From assembly GCF_011044155.1 (NCBI RefSeq), contig NZ_CP049056.1, positions 682,001 to 746,000 on the forward strand: a stretch of DNA of 64,000 nt, given 5' to 3'. Positions within the stretch are counted from its first letter, which is position 1. Each line of letters begins with the position of its first letter. Source of the DNA: Pikeienuella piscinae (GTDB lineage Bacteria > Pseudomonadota > Alphaproteobacteria > Rhodobacterales > Rhodobacteraceae). Positions 27,901-37,280 of this stretch are shown one piece after another. The notes beneath the pieces were generated by a model. That model searched no databases. It was not told the origin of the DNA and saw nothing but the letters and a program-made list of their open reading frames with translations. The position numbers and the translations under genes were made by a program.

Positions 27901-28336
27901 TCCCGAGCGGGCCCGACGCGGCGCCGGTCAGCAGGATCAGCCCCTCGCTCCGCTCGATCAGCCCATCGGGCGTGACATGATGCGGCGCATCCCCCGCGTC
28001 GAGATAGGCCGAGGACGACAGCGCCATAAGATTGCGGTAGCCGATCTCAGACTGCGCCAGCGCGACCACCGGCGCGGGCGGGACGGCGCGCTGCCCTCGT
28101 TCGGGCGGCGGCGCAAACGCGAGGTCGAGCTGGCAGCCGATGATCGGCTGCACGCCAGCCTTCGCAGCCGTTTCCGAAAACTCCAGCGCCCCGAACAGGT
28201 TGTTCGTGTCGGTGACCGCCACCGCCGGCATATCGAGGCCGGCGCACAGCTTCGGCAGCGCTTTCACCGGGATCGCCCCTTCGAGAAGCGAATAGATCGA
28301 ATGGAGCCGGAGATGGATGAAGGGCGAGTCGGTCAT
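24905..28336 (-). CDS. dnaE: DNA polymerase III alpha subunit
   Basis: 1143 aa, the replicative polymerase. Domains in order: PHP (starting FIHLRLHSIYSLLEG), palm with catalytic aspartates in PDFDIDFCMD (near residue 400), a third acidic motif KFDFLGLKTL (about 555), fingers with MENIPKFCNVKNG, tandem HhH, and a C-terminal OB fold. Beyond the N-terminus, the sequence GPGRGSGAGSLVAYAL is diagnostic for DnaE1. The PHP first motif has Ile where E. coli has Asp (HSIYS). It is the only gene on its transcript by position, with DUF6152 54 bp downstream. Confidence 0.98.
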   Translation of the reverse strand: MTDSPFIHLRLHSIYSLLEGAIPVKALPKLCAGLDMPAVAVTDTNNLFGALEFSETAAKAGVQPIIGCQLDLAFAPPPERGQRAVPPAPVVALAQSEIGYRNLMALSSSAYLDAGDAPHHVTPDGLIERSEGLILLTGAASGPLGRLVRQGREPEAAALLDRLAEGFGDRLYVELQRHGVDGALRSAEEEATERWFVEEAYRRVLPLVATNDVYFPDADMYVAHDAFLCIGQGAYVNQEDRRRLTPEHRFKSGDEMRQLFDDLPEAIEMTAEIARRCHWRPKPHAPILPRFADDEVEELRRQAKEGLAARLAVIPLAAPAESYAERLEYELGVIEGMGFPGYFLIVADFIKWAKEQNIPVGPGRGSGAGSLVAYALTITDLDPLRYGLLFERFLNPDRVSMPDFDIDFCMDRREEVIHYVQRKYGRDRVAQIITFGGMLSKAAVRDVGRVLQMPYGQVDRLSKLIPMEGVKPMSVKKARAEEPRLEEAAREEFVVGQLLDIAEKVEGLLRNASTHAAGVVIGDRPLVELAPLYQDPRSDMPATQFNMKWVETAGLVKFDFLGLKTLTVIQGALDLLRARGVEIDIGAIPLDDEKTYALYGSAHSVAVFQVESQGMRDALRQLQPTSIEDIVALVALYRPGPMENIPKFCNVKNGREKRASIHPLIDSILDETQGIIVYQEQVMEIARKMAGYTLGGADLLRRAMGKKIQEAMDAERPKFLEGAAKNGVDKAKAQEVWDLLDKFANYGFNKSHAAAYAVVSYQTAWLKANHPVEFMAAVMNCDMHLTDKLAIYKREVDRLGIETAPPDVNLSEARFTVKDGRVLYALGALKNVGAEAMKLIVAARAEGGAFRDLFDFARRVDCKRIGKRPMEMLARAGAFDALEPNRRRVFESIDVLMAYSAASIEAAASAQVSLFGEAGEGLPPPRLPAPEDWLPTERLAEEFAAVGFYLSGHPLDDYAGPLKRKRVHTYAEIVAGGRTGVATRVAGSVMVKQERKSAKGSRYAFVRLSDPTGVYEVMVFADLLAAHRDDLEPGRNIVLSVTPEIDGDQVKMLANSVQPIDGAVRDAAPAGLRIHVTEPRALESIRARLADAGQGRGGPVNIVVTLPESGQEVDIILPGEFPVTPAIRGAIKAATGVLHVEEF

Positions 28337-28383
28337 GCGGGAAGGCTAGTCGCGGGCCGCCTCCCGCGCCAGCGCCCATCCGC

Positions 28384-29286
28384 CTATTTCGCGCGCTTCG
28401 GGCTGCGGATCAGCGTGATGAGAATCGAGGCCACGACCATCGTCAGCGCCACCGCCTTCTGCCAACTCGGTGGGTCGCCGAGGAGAAGGATCGAAGAGAG
28501 AACACCGACGACAGGCGCGGTCAGCGTCGAGATCGCCGCAACCGTCGCGGGCAGCCGGTCGAGCAGCGCCGTCCAGAGGGCGTAACCGACGACCATCGGC
28601 CCGAGCACATGCCAGAACATCGTCCAGAGCACGGGGCCGCCGGGCCAGGTCTGCCGCCATGGCGGCTCGAAAATCAGCACCAGCGACCAGCAGGCGGCCG
28701 CCGATACGCCAAAATACCACACCGTCAGCGCCAGCGGCGTCAAGCTCCACCTTCGGGCTTTCAGCGCGATATTGCCGAGCGCCCAGGAAAGCGCCCCGAG
28801 CAACATAATCGCCGGCCCGGCCGGATTCCGCACCAGACCGACGAAATCCTCAGAAGCCAGCACCGCCAACCCACCCATGCCGATGGCCAACGCCGCGACG
28901 AGCCGAAAATCAACCCGCTCCCGTAGAAAAATCACGGCGAAACCTGCGGTCAGCGCCGGCATCGTATAGGCGATGATCGCGGCTTTCGACGTTTCCGTGA
29001 GGGTTTGACCGACCGCGACCGCCACATTGAAAGAGCCGACCATCAAGAGGCCGGTGATGACGATCGGCGCGATCTCGCCCGGCGCGGGGCGCAGCCTCTC
29101 GCCGCGCGCGCGCGCAATCGCGGCGAGAACCACCGTGGCCAGTGGAAAGGCGACGGCGCGGATCGTGATCGGCGGAATCTCGGTGAGCATGAATTTCACC
29201 GCCGGCCAATTCAGCCCCCAAAGAAGGCCGATCAGCAGGACCGCGAGTATGGCGCCCGCGCCGGGTCTGCCAGGTCTGGACGTCAA
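28384..29286 (-). CDS. EamA/DMT family transporter
   Basis: 300 aa with ten transmembrane helices in the two-EamA-repeat layout (WGLNWPAVKFMLTEIPP in repeat 1, LGALSWALGNIALKARRWS at the start of repeat 2). Drug/metabolite transporters export amino acids, nucleobases or similar small solutes; the substrate cannot be inferred. The start is TTG at 29286 preceded by AAGGAG. It lies 47 bp upstream of dnaE and is divergent from the sterol-desaturase-like gene. Confidence 0.88.
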   Translation of the reverse strand: MTSRPGRPGAGAILAVLLIGLLWGLNWPAVKFMLTEIPPITIRAVAFPLATVVLAAIARARGERLRPAPGEIAPIVITGLLMVGSFNVAVAVGQTLTETSKAAIIAYTMPALTAGFAVIFLRERVDFRLVAALAIGMGGLAVLASEDFVGLVRNPAGPAIMLLGALSWALGNIALKARRWSLTPLALTVWYFGVSAAACWSLVLIFEPPWRQTWPGGPVLWTMFWHVLGPMVVGYALWTALLDRLPATVAAISTLTAPVVGVLSSILLLGDPPSWQKAVALTMVVASILITLIRSPKRAK

Positions 29287-29492
29287 TCTGGCGCTCCTTC
29301 ACACTTGGCCGCGTCGCCCGGCGCCCGGAGGAGCACGTGAGTCGATCCTGCGCCGAACGTAGGGCCGCAAGGCCTCGCGCACCAGTCGCCGCAGCGGGGA
29401 ACAGCCGGCCCGGCTGATCCGTCGCGCCCTGCCGACTGGCGAAGCGCCCCGCCAGCCGCTATGTTGCGGCGCAAGGGAAACAAGGAACCCCA

Positions 29493-30257
29493 ATGCTCGC
29501 CTTCGTCGCACATCTCGTCGTCCTGACCGTCCTGATCTGGGTCGCGACGACCGCGCTTTATTTCCTCGGCGGTTTCGTGATTCTCGCCTATGCGCGCCGT
29601 CACCCGGAACGAAAGATACAGCAGCGCGCCGATGGCGAGGCGCGCGCGCGCGAAGAGATCTGGGAAAGTCTCCGTTCCATTGTCGTCACCAGTTTCTGCA
29701 TGGCGCTGGCGATCTGTCTCTCGCTGTTCGGCCTGACGCTCTGGTCGCCGATGGAGGGCTGGATCGGCGTCCTCGCGGGCGCGGCGATCCTTATTCTCGG
29801 CTATGATTTCTGGTTTTACTGGGCGCATCGGCTGCTCCACACCAAGCGCCTGATCCGCTTTCACCGCTGGCACCATCGGTCCCGCGCGCCGACCGTCTGG
29901 TCGACCGACAGTCAAGGATTCGTCGAAACGGCGATGATCCAGAGCTGGTTGGTCTTGGCCGCCGTCCTGCTGCCGATCCCGCCGCTCGCCTTCGTCCTGC
30001 ATCGGCTCTACGATCACATCAATGGCCAGCTCGGCCATTGCGGTTACGAGTTCTTCGCGAGCCGCTCGACGCGCGCGCCTTCGCCGCTGGTCTGCACCAC
30101 CTATCACGACCAGCATCACGAGCTATACAACTGGAATTACGGCAACTTCACCTCGATCTGGGATCGTCTCGGCGGCACGCTCCATCCCGATTACGACCGC
30201 GCCGTCGCCAGGCGCGAGGACCACGCTGAAGCCACGGAGAAGACCCCCGCGGAGTGA
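29493..30257 (+). CDS. Sterol desaturase/fatty acid hydroxylase family protein
   Basis: 254 aa membrane di-iron enzyme. The histidine boxes are visible in order: HRLLH, HRWHH, a middle HINGQLGHCG and HDQHH near the C-terminus. Three or four hydrophobic helices precede and separate the boxes. Members hydroxylate or desaturate lipids, carotenoids or sterol-like compounds at the membrane. RBS AAGGAA. It is followed 50 bp later by the broken agmatinase gene. The 206 bp upstream contain nothing recognisable. Confidence 0.88.
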   Translation: MLAFVAHLVVLTVLIWVATTALYFLGGFVILAYARRHPERKIQQRADGEARAREEIWESLRSIVVTSFCMALAICLSLFGLTLWSPMEGWIGVLAGAAILILGYDFWFYWAHRLLHTKRLIRFHRWHHRSRAPTVWSTDSQGFVETAMIQSWLVLAAVLLPIPPLAFVLHRLYDHINGQLGHCGYEFFASRSTRAPSPLVCTTYHDQHHELYNWNYGNFTSIWDRLGGTLHPDYDRAVARREDHAEATEKTPAE

Positions 30258-30307
30258 TCGCCGACCGCCATCCGGAGGGGCGCCGCCGCATCGGAAGGAG
30301 ACCCCGG

Positions 30308-31241
30308 ATGGCCGAAACGCTCGACTATGACGATCGGCGCCAGCGCCCTCGCTTCACCGGGCTCGCAACCTTCTTTCGCGCTCCCCATGCCGAGGATTTC
30401 GCCGGAGCCGGGCTTGATATCGGCGTCTGCGGCGTCCCCTTCGACGGCGGCGTCACAAACCGCCCCGGCCCGCGCCGCGCGAGGTGCGCAACCAATCCTC
30501 ATTGATCCGCGGCCACAATCAGGCGACCGGCGCCGCGCCGTTCCTGAACGCGAAGGTCGCCGATATCGGCGATGCATGGATCAGGAAACCCTTCGAACTG
30601 GAGAGCGCGCATCGCGAGATCGAAAATTTCTTCGCCGGCGTCAGGGCGGCCGGGATTCGTCCGCTCACCTGTGGCGGCGACCATTCCGTCTCGCTCCCCA
30701 TCCTGCGCGCGTTGGTGAAAGACCGACCCGTCGGCATGATTCATATCGACGCCCACGCCGACACCGGCGATGATTACGGCGGGAGCCGCTTTCACCACGG
30801 CGCCCCTTTCAAGGTAGCTGTGGACGAGGGGCTGCTCGACCCGACGCGCGCGGCCCAGATCGGCATCCGCGGCTCGCTCTACAATCCCGATATGTGGAAG
30901 TTCTCCTACGATGCCGGAATGCGCGTCATGCGGATGGAGGAAGTCGAGGAAAAGGGTTGGCGCGCGGCGATGGCGGAGGCGCTCGCCTTCACCGGCGCCG
31001 GGCCGGTCTATGTCTCTTTCGACATCGACAGCCTCGACCCGGCCTTCGCGCCCGGCACAGGCACGCCGGAGGCCGGGGCCTGACGATGCGCGAAGCGCAG
31101 GGCATGGTGCGGATGCTGAAGGGACAGGACATCATCGGCGCCGACATGGTCGAGGTCTCGCCGCCCGTCGATCAGGGCGGCGTCACGGCGCTCAACGGCG
31201 CGACGATCATGTTTGAGCTGCTGTGCGTGATGGCCGGATAG
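30308..31241 (+). pseudogene. speB: Agmatinase (ureohydrolase) split by two frameshifts
   Basis: The three reading frames join into one arginase/agmatinase-like protein of about 310 aa. Segment 1 (from ATG 30308, RBS GGAAGGAG) runs to GGVTNRPG near 30469. Segment 2 resumes in another frame at PREVRNQSSLIRG and carries GGDHSV, HIDAHADTGDD and SFDIDSLDP, all the Mn ligands. It stops at TGA 31081 just after GTGTPEAG. Segment 3, in the third frame, supplies LTMREAQGMV to the end. The first break looks like a 7-base net loss in the NRPG-x-R-x-GPR region; the second is one missing G in a GGGG run. Either a true pseudogene or sequencing error. Agmatinase converts agmatine to putrescine and urea. Confidence 0.82.
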
Positions 31242-32394
31242 AGCCGCCGCGCCATTCGCGCAGCCGACGCGCGCCCTCGATCATGTCGTCGGTCGAGCGT
31301 GCAAAGGAGAACCGCACCGTTCCCGCGCCGCGCACCGGGTCAAAATCATGCCCCGGCGTCGCCGCGACGCCGGCCTCCGCCAGCATGCGCGCGGTGAAAT
31401 CGCGGCTGTCGGCGGCGAGGTGGTCGATTTCGGCGTAAAGATAGAACGCGCCCTCGCAAGGGGCGAGACGGTCGAACCCCGCTTTCGGCAGTTCCTCCAA
31501 CAGAATCTCGCGATTGCGCGCATAGACCGCAAGCCGCGATTCACATTCCTCCGCCGCGTCTAGCGCCGCCAGCGCGGCGACCTGGCTCACATGCGGCGGG
31601 CAGATGAAGAAGTTCTGCGCCAAACGCTCGATCGGCCGGACGAGTTCCGGCGGAACCACCATCCAGCCGATCCGCCAGCCAGTCATGGAGAAATACTTCG
31701 AGAAAGAATTGATGACGATCGCCTCATCGGCGACCTCCAGCGCGCTGACCGCCCGCCCGCCATAGGTCAGCCCGTGATAGATCTCGTCCGAGATGAACGC
31801 CGCACCCGCCTCGCGCGCCACCGCCGTCAGTTCGACAAGCGCGGCGCGATCCAGCATCGCCCCCGTGGGATTCGAGGGACTGGCGACCAGCAAGCCGTCA
31901 ATGCGCCCCGCCGCCCGCACCTCCGCCGGTTGAGGCCGCCAGCCGTTTTCGGCCGCGCCCTGAATCGACGCCGTCTCGATATCGAGCGCATGGAGAATGT
32001 TCCGGTAACTCGGATAACCCGGCGAAACCGTCGCAACCCGGTCGCCGCTGTCAAAAAGCGCGAGAAACGCCAGAAGAAACCCCGCCGATGACCCTGCCGT
32101 CACGACCACGCGCTCGGCCGGAATGTCGAGCCCGTACCACTCGCGGTAAAGTCGCGCGATCCGCTCGCGCAACTCAGGAAGTCCGAGCGCGACCGTATAG
32201 CCGAGCGGCCCAGCGGCCATCGCCCGCGTCGCCGCTTCGAGCGCGGGAGCGGGGGCCGGCGTCGCGGGTTGGCCGACCTCCATGTGGATCACGTCCCCGC
32301 CCTGCGCCTCCTGCGCCCGCGCCGCCTCCATCACATCCATCACGATGAAGGGATCGACCGCGCCCCGTTTCGACAAACGCCTTGAAATGACCAT
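31207..32394 (-). CDS. Pyridoxal-phosphate aminotransferase, class I/II
   Basis: 395 aa, fold type I. The cofactor lysine is in NSFSKYFSMTGWRIGW; other family stretches are SPSNPTGAML, FISDEIYHGLTYGG and the C-terminal Arg region (GTVRFSFARST). These enzymes transfer amino groups between amino acids and 2-oxo acids; the substrate is not defined by sequence alone. Its 3' end overlaps the 3' end of the frameshifted agmatinase by 35 bp (convergent). Confidence 0.92.
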   Translation of the reverse strand: MVISRRLSKRGAVDPFIVMDVMEAARAQEAQGGDVIHMEVGQPATPAPAPALEAATRAMAAGPLGYTVALGLPELRERIARLYREWYGLDIPAERVVVTAGSSAGFLLAFLALFDSGDRVATVSPGYPSYRNILHALDIETASIQGAAENGWRPQPAEVRAAGRIDGLLVASPSNPTGAMLDRAALVELTAVAREAGAAFISDEIYHGLTYGGRAVSALEVADEAIVINSFSKYFSMTGWRIGWMVVPPELVRPIERLAQNFFICPPHVSQVAALAALDAAEECESRLAVYARNREILLEELPKAGFDRLAPCEGAFYLYAEIDHLAADSRDFTARMLAEAGVAATPGHDFDPVRGAGTVRFSFARSTDDMIEGARRLREWRGGSIRPSRTAAQT

Positions 32395-32484
32395 TCGAGA
32401 CCGCCTTATTGTTCCGGGCGAACGTGAGCGGGCGCCGGTGCGGCGTCAAGACCCGCGCGCAAAGAGAGATAAGGCGGCCAGAGC

Positions 32485-33834
32485 GTGAAACGGTTATTCC
32501 GAAAGGCGGCGGCGTTGGGGGTGGCGATCGCGGTCGCCGTCACGGGCACGGCCTCGGCCGCCAACCTGATCCGCGACGCCGAGATCGAGGCGACGCTCGG
32601 CAAGCTTTCCGCCCCCATCTTCCGGGCCGCCGGACTCGACCCGAACAGCATCGAACTGCTCATTCTCCAGGACTCCTCCCTCAACGCCTTCGTATTCGGC
32701 GGCCGCAACATGGTCTTTCATACCGGCCTGCTGGAGCGTCTGGACCGGCCGGAAAAGTTGATGGGCGTGATGGCGCACGAAACCGGCCATATCATCGGTG
32801 GCCATCTGACGCGCCGCGCGCTCAACATGCAGGCCATGCAGGGACCGCTCGCGGTAGGGCTTTTGCTCGCGGCGCTCGCCGGCGCCGCCGCCGGCGACGC
32901 CCAGGTCGGCGTGGCCGGCGCGCTCGGGGCGGAATCTGCGTTGCGGCGCAGCCTACTCGCCTATTCGCGCGGTGAGGAATCGAGCGCTGACCAGGCCGGG
33001 GCGACCTATATGGAGAAAGCGGGGATCGACCCCGCCTATGTGCTCGACGTTCTGAAAATATTCCGCGGCCAGGAGGTGTTCCAGGCCGGAAACGTGGACC
33101 CCTACGCCATCAGTCACCCCTTGAGCAGCGAGCGCCTCGCGCTGCTGGAGGATCGCGCCGCGCGCAGCCGGGCCAAGGGCGAATCCGCCAGCGCCGACCT
33201 CGTCTATTGGCACGCGCGGATGCGCGCCAAGCTCTCCGCCTTCACCGACAGTCCGGAGCGGACGCTTGCGGCGCTGGATAGCGCCGCCGACCCTGAAAGC
33301 GAGATCAATCTTCTCCGCCGCGCAGTGGCGCTGCATCGCCTGCCGAACCCGTCCGGCTCACTGAAAGCGGTCGAGCAACTGATCGCGCTCCGCCCCAATG
33401 ATCCATATTACTGGGAGCTGAAGGGTCAGATCCTTTTTGAAAGCGGTCGCGGAGCGGACGCGGTGGAACCCTATCGCCGCGCGGTGTCCCTCGCGCCGAA
33501 CGAAGCGCTGATCCGCGGCGGGCTCGGCCGCGCCCTTCTCGCACTCAACGATCCGGCGCGCGACGCCGAGGCGCTGGCTACGCTCGAAGGCGCGGCGCTC
33601 GCCGGCGCGTCCGAGCCCTCCATGCTTCGTGATCTCGCGCTGGCCTACGCCCGCGCCGGCGACGACGGCAAGGCCGCGCTCGCGACAGCCGAGCGTTACG
33701 CTCTCACCGGCCAGCCCCGGGACGCCTTGCGCCACGCCCACCGAGCGCTGGACCAGCTGCCGGTCGGCTCGCCCGGCTGGCTTCGCGCCGACGATATTCG
33801 CGCTGTCGCTGAGCGCGCTCTGAGTGATAAGTAA
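32485..33834 (+). CDS. M48 family metalloprotease with TPRs (BepA/YfgC-like)
   Basis: 449 aa from a GTG start. A signal peptide ends in TASAA. The zinc protease motif is HETGH (98-102), with Glu164 in the EESSAD segment as the third ligand. The second half contains TPR repeats (from about residue 270). BepA is a periplasmic quality-control protease for outer-membrane proteins and LPS assembly, a role consistent with this architecture. It is followed by a DsbA-like gene 25 bp later, suggesting a shared envelope-protein quality-control transcript. Confidence 0.92.
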   Translation: MKRLFRKAAALGVAIAVAVTGTASAANLIRDAEIEATLGKLSAPIFRAAGLDPNSIELLILQDSSLNAFVFGGRNMVFHTGLLERLDRPEKLMGVMAHETGHIIGGHLTRRALNMQAMQGPLAVGLLLAALAGAAAGDAQVGVAGALGAESALRRSLLAYSRGEESSADQAGATYMEKAGIDPAYVLDVLKIFRGQEVFQAGNVDPYAISHPLSSERLALLEDRAARSRAKGESASADLVYWHARMRAKLSAFTDSPERTLAALDSAADPESEINLLRRAVALHRLPNPSGSLKAVEQLIALRPNDPYYWELKGQILFESGRGADAVEPYRRAVSLAPNEALIRGGLGRALLALNDPARDAEALATLEGAALAGASEPSMLRDLALAYARAGDDGKAALATAERYALTGQPRDALRHAHRALDQLPVGSPGWLRADDIRAVAERALSDK

Positions 33835-33859
33835 GCGGCGAAAAGCAAAGGACCTCTAT

Positions 33860-34597
33860 ATGCCCAGACTGATTATCGCCGCGCTCATCGCGCTTTGCGC
33901 CGCCTTCCCCGTCGGCGCCGCGGAATTCTCCACCGAGCAGAAGGCCGAGATCGACGCGATGATCCGGGCGTATATTCTCGAGAACCCTGAAATCCTCGTC
34001 GAGGCGATGCAGGTGCTCGAGAAGCGCCATCAGGACCAGACGAGCTCGGCCGATCGCGACAAGATCGCCGCCAGTCGGGACGCGATATTCGACGACGGCT
34101 TCAGCCATGTCGTCGGAAACCCGGAAGGCGACGTCACGGTGGTCGAGTTTCTCGATTACCGCTGCCCTTACTGCAAGCGCGCGCATGAAAGCGTGGAGGC
34201 GCTGCTCGAAGCCGACTCGAATGTCCGGGTCATCGTAAAGGAGTTTCCGATTCTCGGGCCGGAGAGCACGTTCGCGAGCCGCGTCGCGATGGCGGCGATG
34301 ATGCAAAGCAGCACGATCTACGAAGATCTCAACGACGCGATGATGGAGCACAAGGGCAATCTGGACGAAGCGACCGTCTTCGCGCTCGCCAAAGACGCCG
34401 GCGCGGACATAGACCGGCTCCGCGAAGACATGCAGTCGCCTGAAATCGCAGAAAATATCCGGCGCACCTACGCGCTGGCGCGCGAACTGGAGATCAACGG
34501 TACGCCCGGTTTCATTATCGGCGATCAGATCCTGCGCGGCTATGCGCCTTATGAACAACTCCATGAAATGGTCGAAGCCGCGCGCAGCCAGGGGTAG
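33860..34597 (+). CDS. DsbA family periplasmic thioredoxin-fold protein
   Basis: About 245 aa from ATG 33860 (an upstream in-frame GTG at 33824 is less likely because it displaces the signal peptide). The signal peptide ends in PVGAAE. A helical N-terminal region resembling the ScsC/Com1 dimerisation segment is followed by the thioredoxin domain with active site CPYC (102-105) and cis-Pro in INGTPGFIIG. It catalyses disulfide formation or isomerisation in the periplasm. No DsbB partner is nearby. Confidence 0.93.
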   Translation: MPRLIIAALIALCAAFPVGAAEFSTEQKAEIDAMIRAYILENPEILVEAMQVLEKRHQDQTSSADRDKIAASRDAIFDDGFSHVVGNPEGDVTVVEFLDYRCPYCKRAHESVEALLEADSNVRVIVKEFPILGPESTFASRVAMAAMMQSSTIYEDLNDAMMEHKGNLDEATVFALAKDAGADIDRLREDMQSPEIAENIRRTYALARELEINGTPGFIIGDQILRGYAPYEQLHEMVEAARSQG

Positions 34598-34731
34598 GCG
34601 CGGCCGGGGGGCGGCGATTGACCCGTGTCGCCTGTATCGTATAAGCGCGCTTACGCTCTTCGCGCATAATGACCTTGTCCGAGCAGATAGCAAACAACCG
34701 CGAAGACGACAGGCGAGAGAGAGGGTTCCGC

Positions 34732-35220
34732 ATGGCCAAGCAGCAAGACGCCGACGTCGCGTTTATCGAGGCGCTCGCCCGGCTTTTGCGCAAGCACGAC
34801 CTGAGTGAAATCGAGGTCGCGCGCGAAGAAGGCGAAGATCGCGATCTGAAAGTGCGCCTTTCAAGGCAGCCGACCGCCCCGGCGGCGCCCGCTCTCGCCG
34901 CCAATCCGCCGCCTGCCGCCGCGCCCGCGGCCTCGACTCCCGCTCCGGCGGCGCCCAAGCCCACGCCTGAAGACCCCGCGCAGCACCCCGGCGCTGTCAC
35001 ATCGCCGATGGTCGGCACGGTTTACCTCGCAGCTGAACCCGGCGCGCCGAATTTCGTAAAGATCGGCGACCGGGTGAGCGAAGGGCAGACGCTTCTCATT
35101 GTCGAAGCGATGAAGACGATGAACCAGATTCCGGCTCCGCGCGCAGGCGTCGTGAAACGGATCATGGTTGAAGATGGACAGGCGGTCGAATTCGGCGCGC
35201 CGCTCGTCATCATCGAATAA
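34732..35220 (+). CDS. accB: Acetyl-CoA carboxylase biotin carboxyl carrier protein
   Basis: 162 aa from ATG 34732, which follows GAGAGAGGG; an ATG at 34669 lacks a ribosome binding site and is not native. An N-terminal helical domain is followed by an Ala/Pro linker (residues ~48-80) and the biotinyl domain. Biotin is attached to Lys128 in EAMKTMN. It carries carboxyl-biotin between AccC and the AccAD transferase in fatty-acid synthesis. It is 16 bp upstream of accC in the usual pair. Confidence 0.97.
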   Translation: MAKQQDADVAFIEALARLLRKHDLSEIEVAREEGEDRDLKVRLSRQPTAPAAPALAANPPPAAAPAASTPAPAAPKPTPEDPAQHPGAVTSPMVGTVYLAAEPGAPNFVKIGDRVSEGQTLLIVEAMKTMNQIPAPRAGVVKRIMVEDGQAVEFGAPLVIIE

Positions 35221-35236
35221 TCCGCGAGGGCGCGAA

Positions 35237-36574
35237 ATGGTCTCCAAGGTCCTGATCGCCAATCGCGGCGAAATCGCGCTCCGCATCCAGCGCGCCTGCC
35301 GAGAGATCGGCGTGCAGACGGTCGCGGCGCATTCCACCGCCGACGCCGACGCGATGCATGTCCGGCTCGCGGATGAGAGCGTCTGCATCGGCCCGCCGCC
35401 GGCGAGCCAGAGTTACCTGAACATCCCGGCGCTCATCACGGCCTGCGAGATATCCGGCGCCGACGCGATCCATCCCGGATACGGATTTCTCTCCGAAAAC
35501 GCCGGATTCGCGCAGATCGTGGAAGAGCACGGCCTCACCTTCATCGGCCCGACGGCCGAGCATATCCGCCTGATGGGAGACAAGATCACCGCGAAGGAGA
35601 CCATGCGCAGGCTTGGCGTTCCCTGCGTTCCCGGCTCCGAGGGCGGCGTCGCGACGCTGGAGGAGGCGCGGCGCATCGCCGGCGACATGGGCTATCCTGT
35701 GCTGGTCAAGGCGGCTTCAGGCGGCGGTGGGCGCGGTATGAAGGTGGCGCGAAGCGCCGAAGAAATAGACACCGCATTCGGCGCGGCGCGCTCCGAAGCG
35801 AAGGCCGCTTTCGGCGACGACACCGTGTATCTCGAAAAATATCTTGGCCGTCCCCGGCATATCGAGGTGCAGGTCTTTGGCGATGGCGCGGGCGTCGCGG
35901 TTCATCTCGGCGAGCGCGACTGCTCGCTGCAGCGCCGCCATCAGAAGGTGCTGGAGGAGGCCCCTTCGCCCGTTATCGACGCCGAGACCCGCGCCAGGAT
36001 CGGCGGCGTCTGCGCCGAGGCGGTGGCGCAAATGAACTATCGCGGCGCCGGCACGATCGAGTTCCTCTACGAGGATGGCGAGTTCTTTTTCATCGAGATG
36101 AACACCCGCCTTCAGGTCGAGCATCCGGTGACCGAGGCGATTTTCGGCATCGACCTGGTGCGTGAACAGCTACGTGTCGCCTCCGGCCTCGGCCTCAGCG
36201 TCACGCAGGCCGATCTCAAGGTGAACGGCCACGCCATCGAAGCGCGGATCAATGCCGAATCGCTGCCGAATTTCGCGCCGTCCCCCGGTCAGATCACCGC
36301 CTATCACGCGCCCGGCGGGCTCGGCGTCCGGATGGATAGCGGCATCTACGCCGGCTACGCCATACCGCCCTATTACGACAGTCTTATCGGCAAACTCATC
36401 GTCCACGCCGCCGACCGGGAGACCGCGCTCGCGCGGCTCGACCGGGCACTGAGCGAGTTGGTCGTCGTAGGCGTCGAAACGACCGGCCCGCTCTTCACCC
36501 AATTGCTGGCGGAGCCGGACGTCCGCTCAGGCGACTACACAATCCACTGGCTGGAAAAGTGGCTCGCCCGCTGA
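35237..36574 (+). CDS. accC: Acetyl-CoA carboxylase biotin carboxylase subunit
   Basis: 445 aa from ATG 35237. N-terminal [19 protein letters not shown]-grasp with [14 protein letters not shown], and [16 protein letters not shown] with the metal-binding Glu residues. It carboxylates biotin on AccB using ATP and bicarbonate. Length is normal. The order accB-accC-aat matches other Rhodobacterales. Confidence 0.98.
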   Translation: MVSKVLIANRGEIALRIQRACREIGVQTVAAHSTADADAMHVRLADESVCIGPPPASQSYLNIPALITACEISGADAIHPGYGFLSENAGFAQIVEEHGLTFIGPTAEHIRLMGDKITAKETMRRLGVPCVPGSEGGVATLEEARRIAGDMGYPVLVKAASGGGGRGMKVARSAEEIDTAFGAARSEAKAAFGDDTVYLEKYLGRPRHIEVQVFGDGAGVAVHLGERDCSLQRRHQKVLEEAPSPVIDAETRARIGGVCAEAVAQMNYRGAGTIEFLYEDGEFFFIEMNTRLQVEHPVTEAIFGIDLVREQLRVASGLGLSVTQADLKVNGHAIEARINAESLPNFAPSPGQITAYHAPGGLGVRMDSGIYAGYAIPPYYDSLIGKLIVHAADRETALARLDRALSELVVVGVETTGPLFTQLLAEPDVRSGDYTIHWLEKWLAR

Positions 36575-36617
36575 TGCGGCGCTTGCCGGGTGCGATCTGG
36601 CGGGCGATGTTCCAACC

Positions 36618-37280
36618 ATGTCGAACCGTTCCGCACTTGTCGAACTGACGCCTTCATTGCTGTTGAGGGCCTATGCCGCAGGCGTGTTTCCGATGGCCGA
36701 ATCGGCTGACGCCGACGATGTCCTGTGGATCGATCCGGACTTGCGCGGAATCATCCCGCTTCACGGTTTTCACGCCCCCAGAAGCCTCCTCAAGAAGGTT
36801 CGGCGCGGCGAGCATGAAGTCGATATCGACCGCGATTTCGAAGCGGTGATCGACGGCTGCGCGGCGCGCGAATCGACCTGGATCAACGATGAGATCAGAC
36901 GGCTCTATATCGGCCTGCACCGGATGGGCTACGCGCATTCCGTCGAAACCCGGCTCGATGGGACGCTCGTTGGCGGGCTCTACGGCGTGAAGCTCGGCGC
37001 CGCGTTCTTCGGCGAAAGCATGTTCTCGACCGCGCCCGACGCCTCCAAGATCGCGCTCGTCCATCTCGTCGCACGATTGAAGGCGGGCGGGTTTCAGCTT
37101 CTCGACACCCAGTTCGTGACCGAGCATCTGGCCCAATTCGGCGCGCGCACCGTCTCACGCGGCCGCTACCATAACCTGCTGGAGTTGGCGGTCTCCGCCA
37201 CGGCCGATTTCGAAGCGCTACCCTCCGACGCCAGCCCTCAGGATGTGGCGCAACTCAGCACCCAAAGATCGTATCGCTGA
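36618..37280 (+). CDS. aat: Leucyl/phenylalanyl-tRNA-protein transferase
   Basis: 220 aa, normal length. It adds Leu or Phe to N-terminal Arg/Lys of proteins, marking them for ClpAP (N-degron pathway). Recognisable stretches are [37 protein letters not shown] and [11 protein letters not shown]. It is 43 bp after accC. Its 3' end overlaps the convergent DUF2155 gene by 43 bp. Confidence 0.96.
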   Translation: MSNRSALVELTPSLLLRAYAAGVFPMAESADADDVLWIDPDLRGIIPLHGFHAPRSLLKKVRRGEHEVDIDRDFEAVIDGCAARESTWINDEIRRLYIGLHRMGYAHSVETRLDGTLVGGLYGVKLGAAFFGESMFSTAPDASKIALVHLVARLKAGGFQLLDTQFVTEHLAQFGARTVSRGRYHNLLELAVSATADFEALPSDASPQDVAQLSTQRSYR

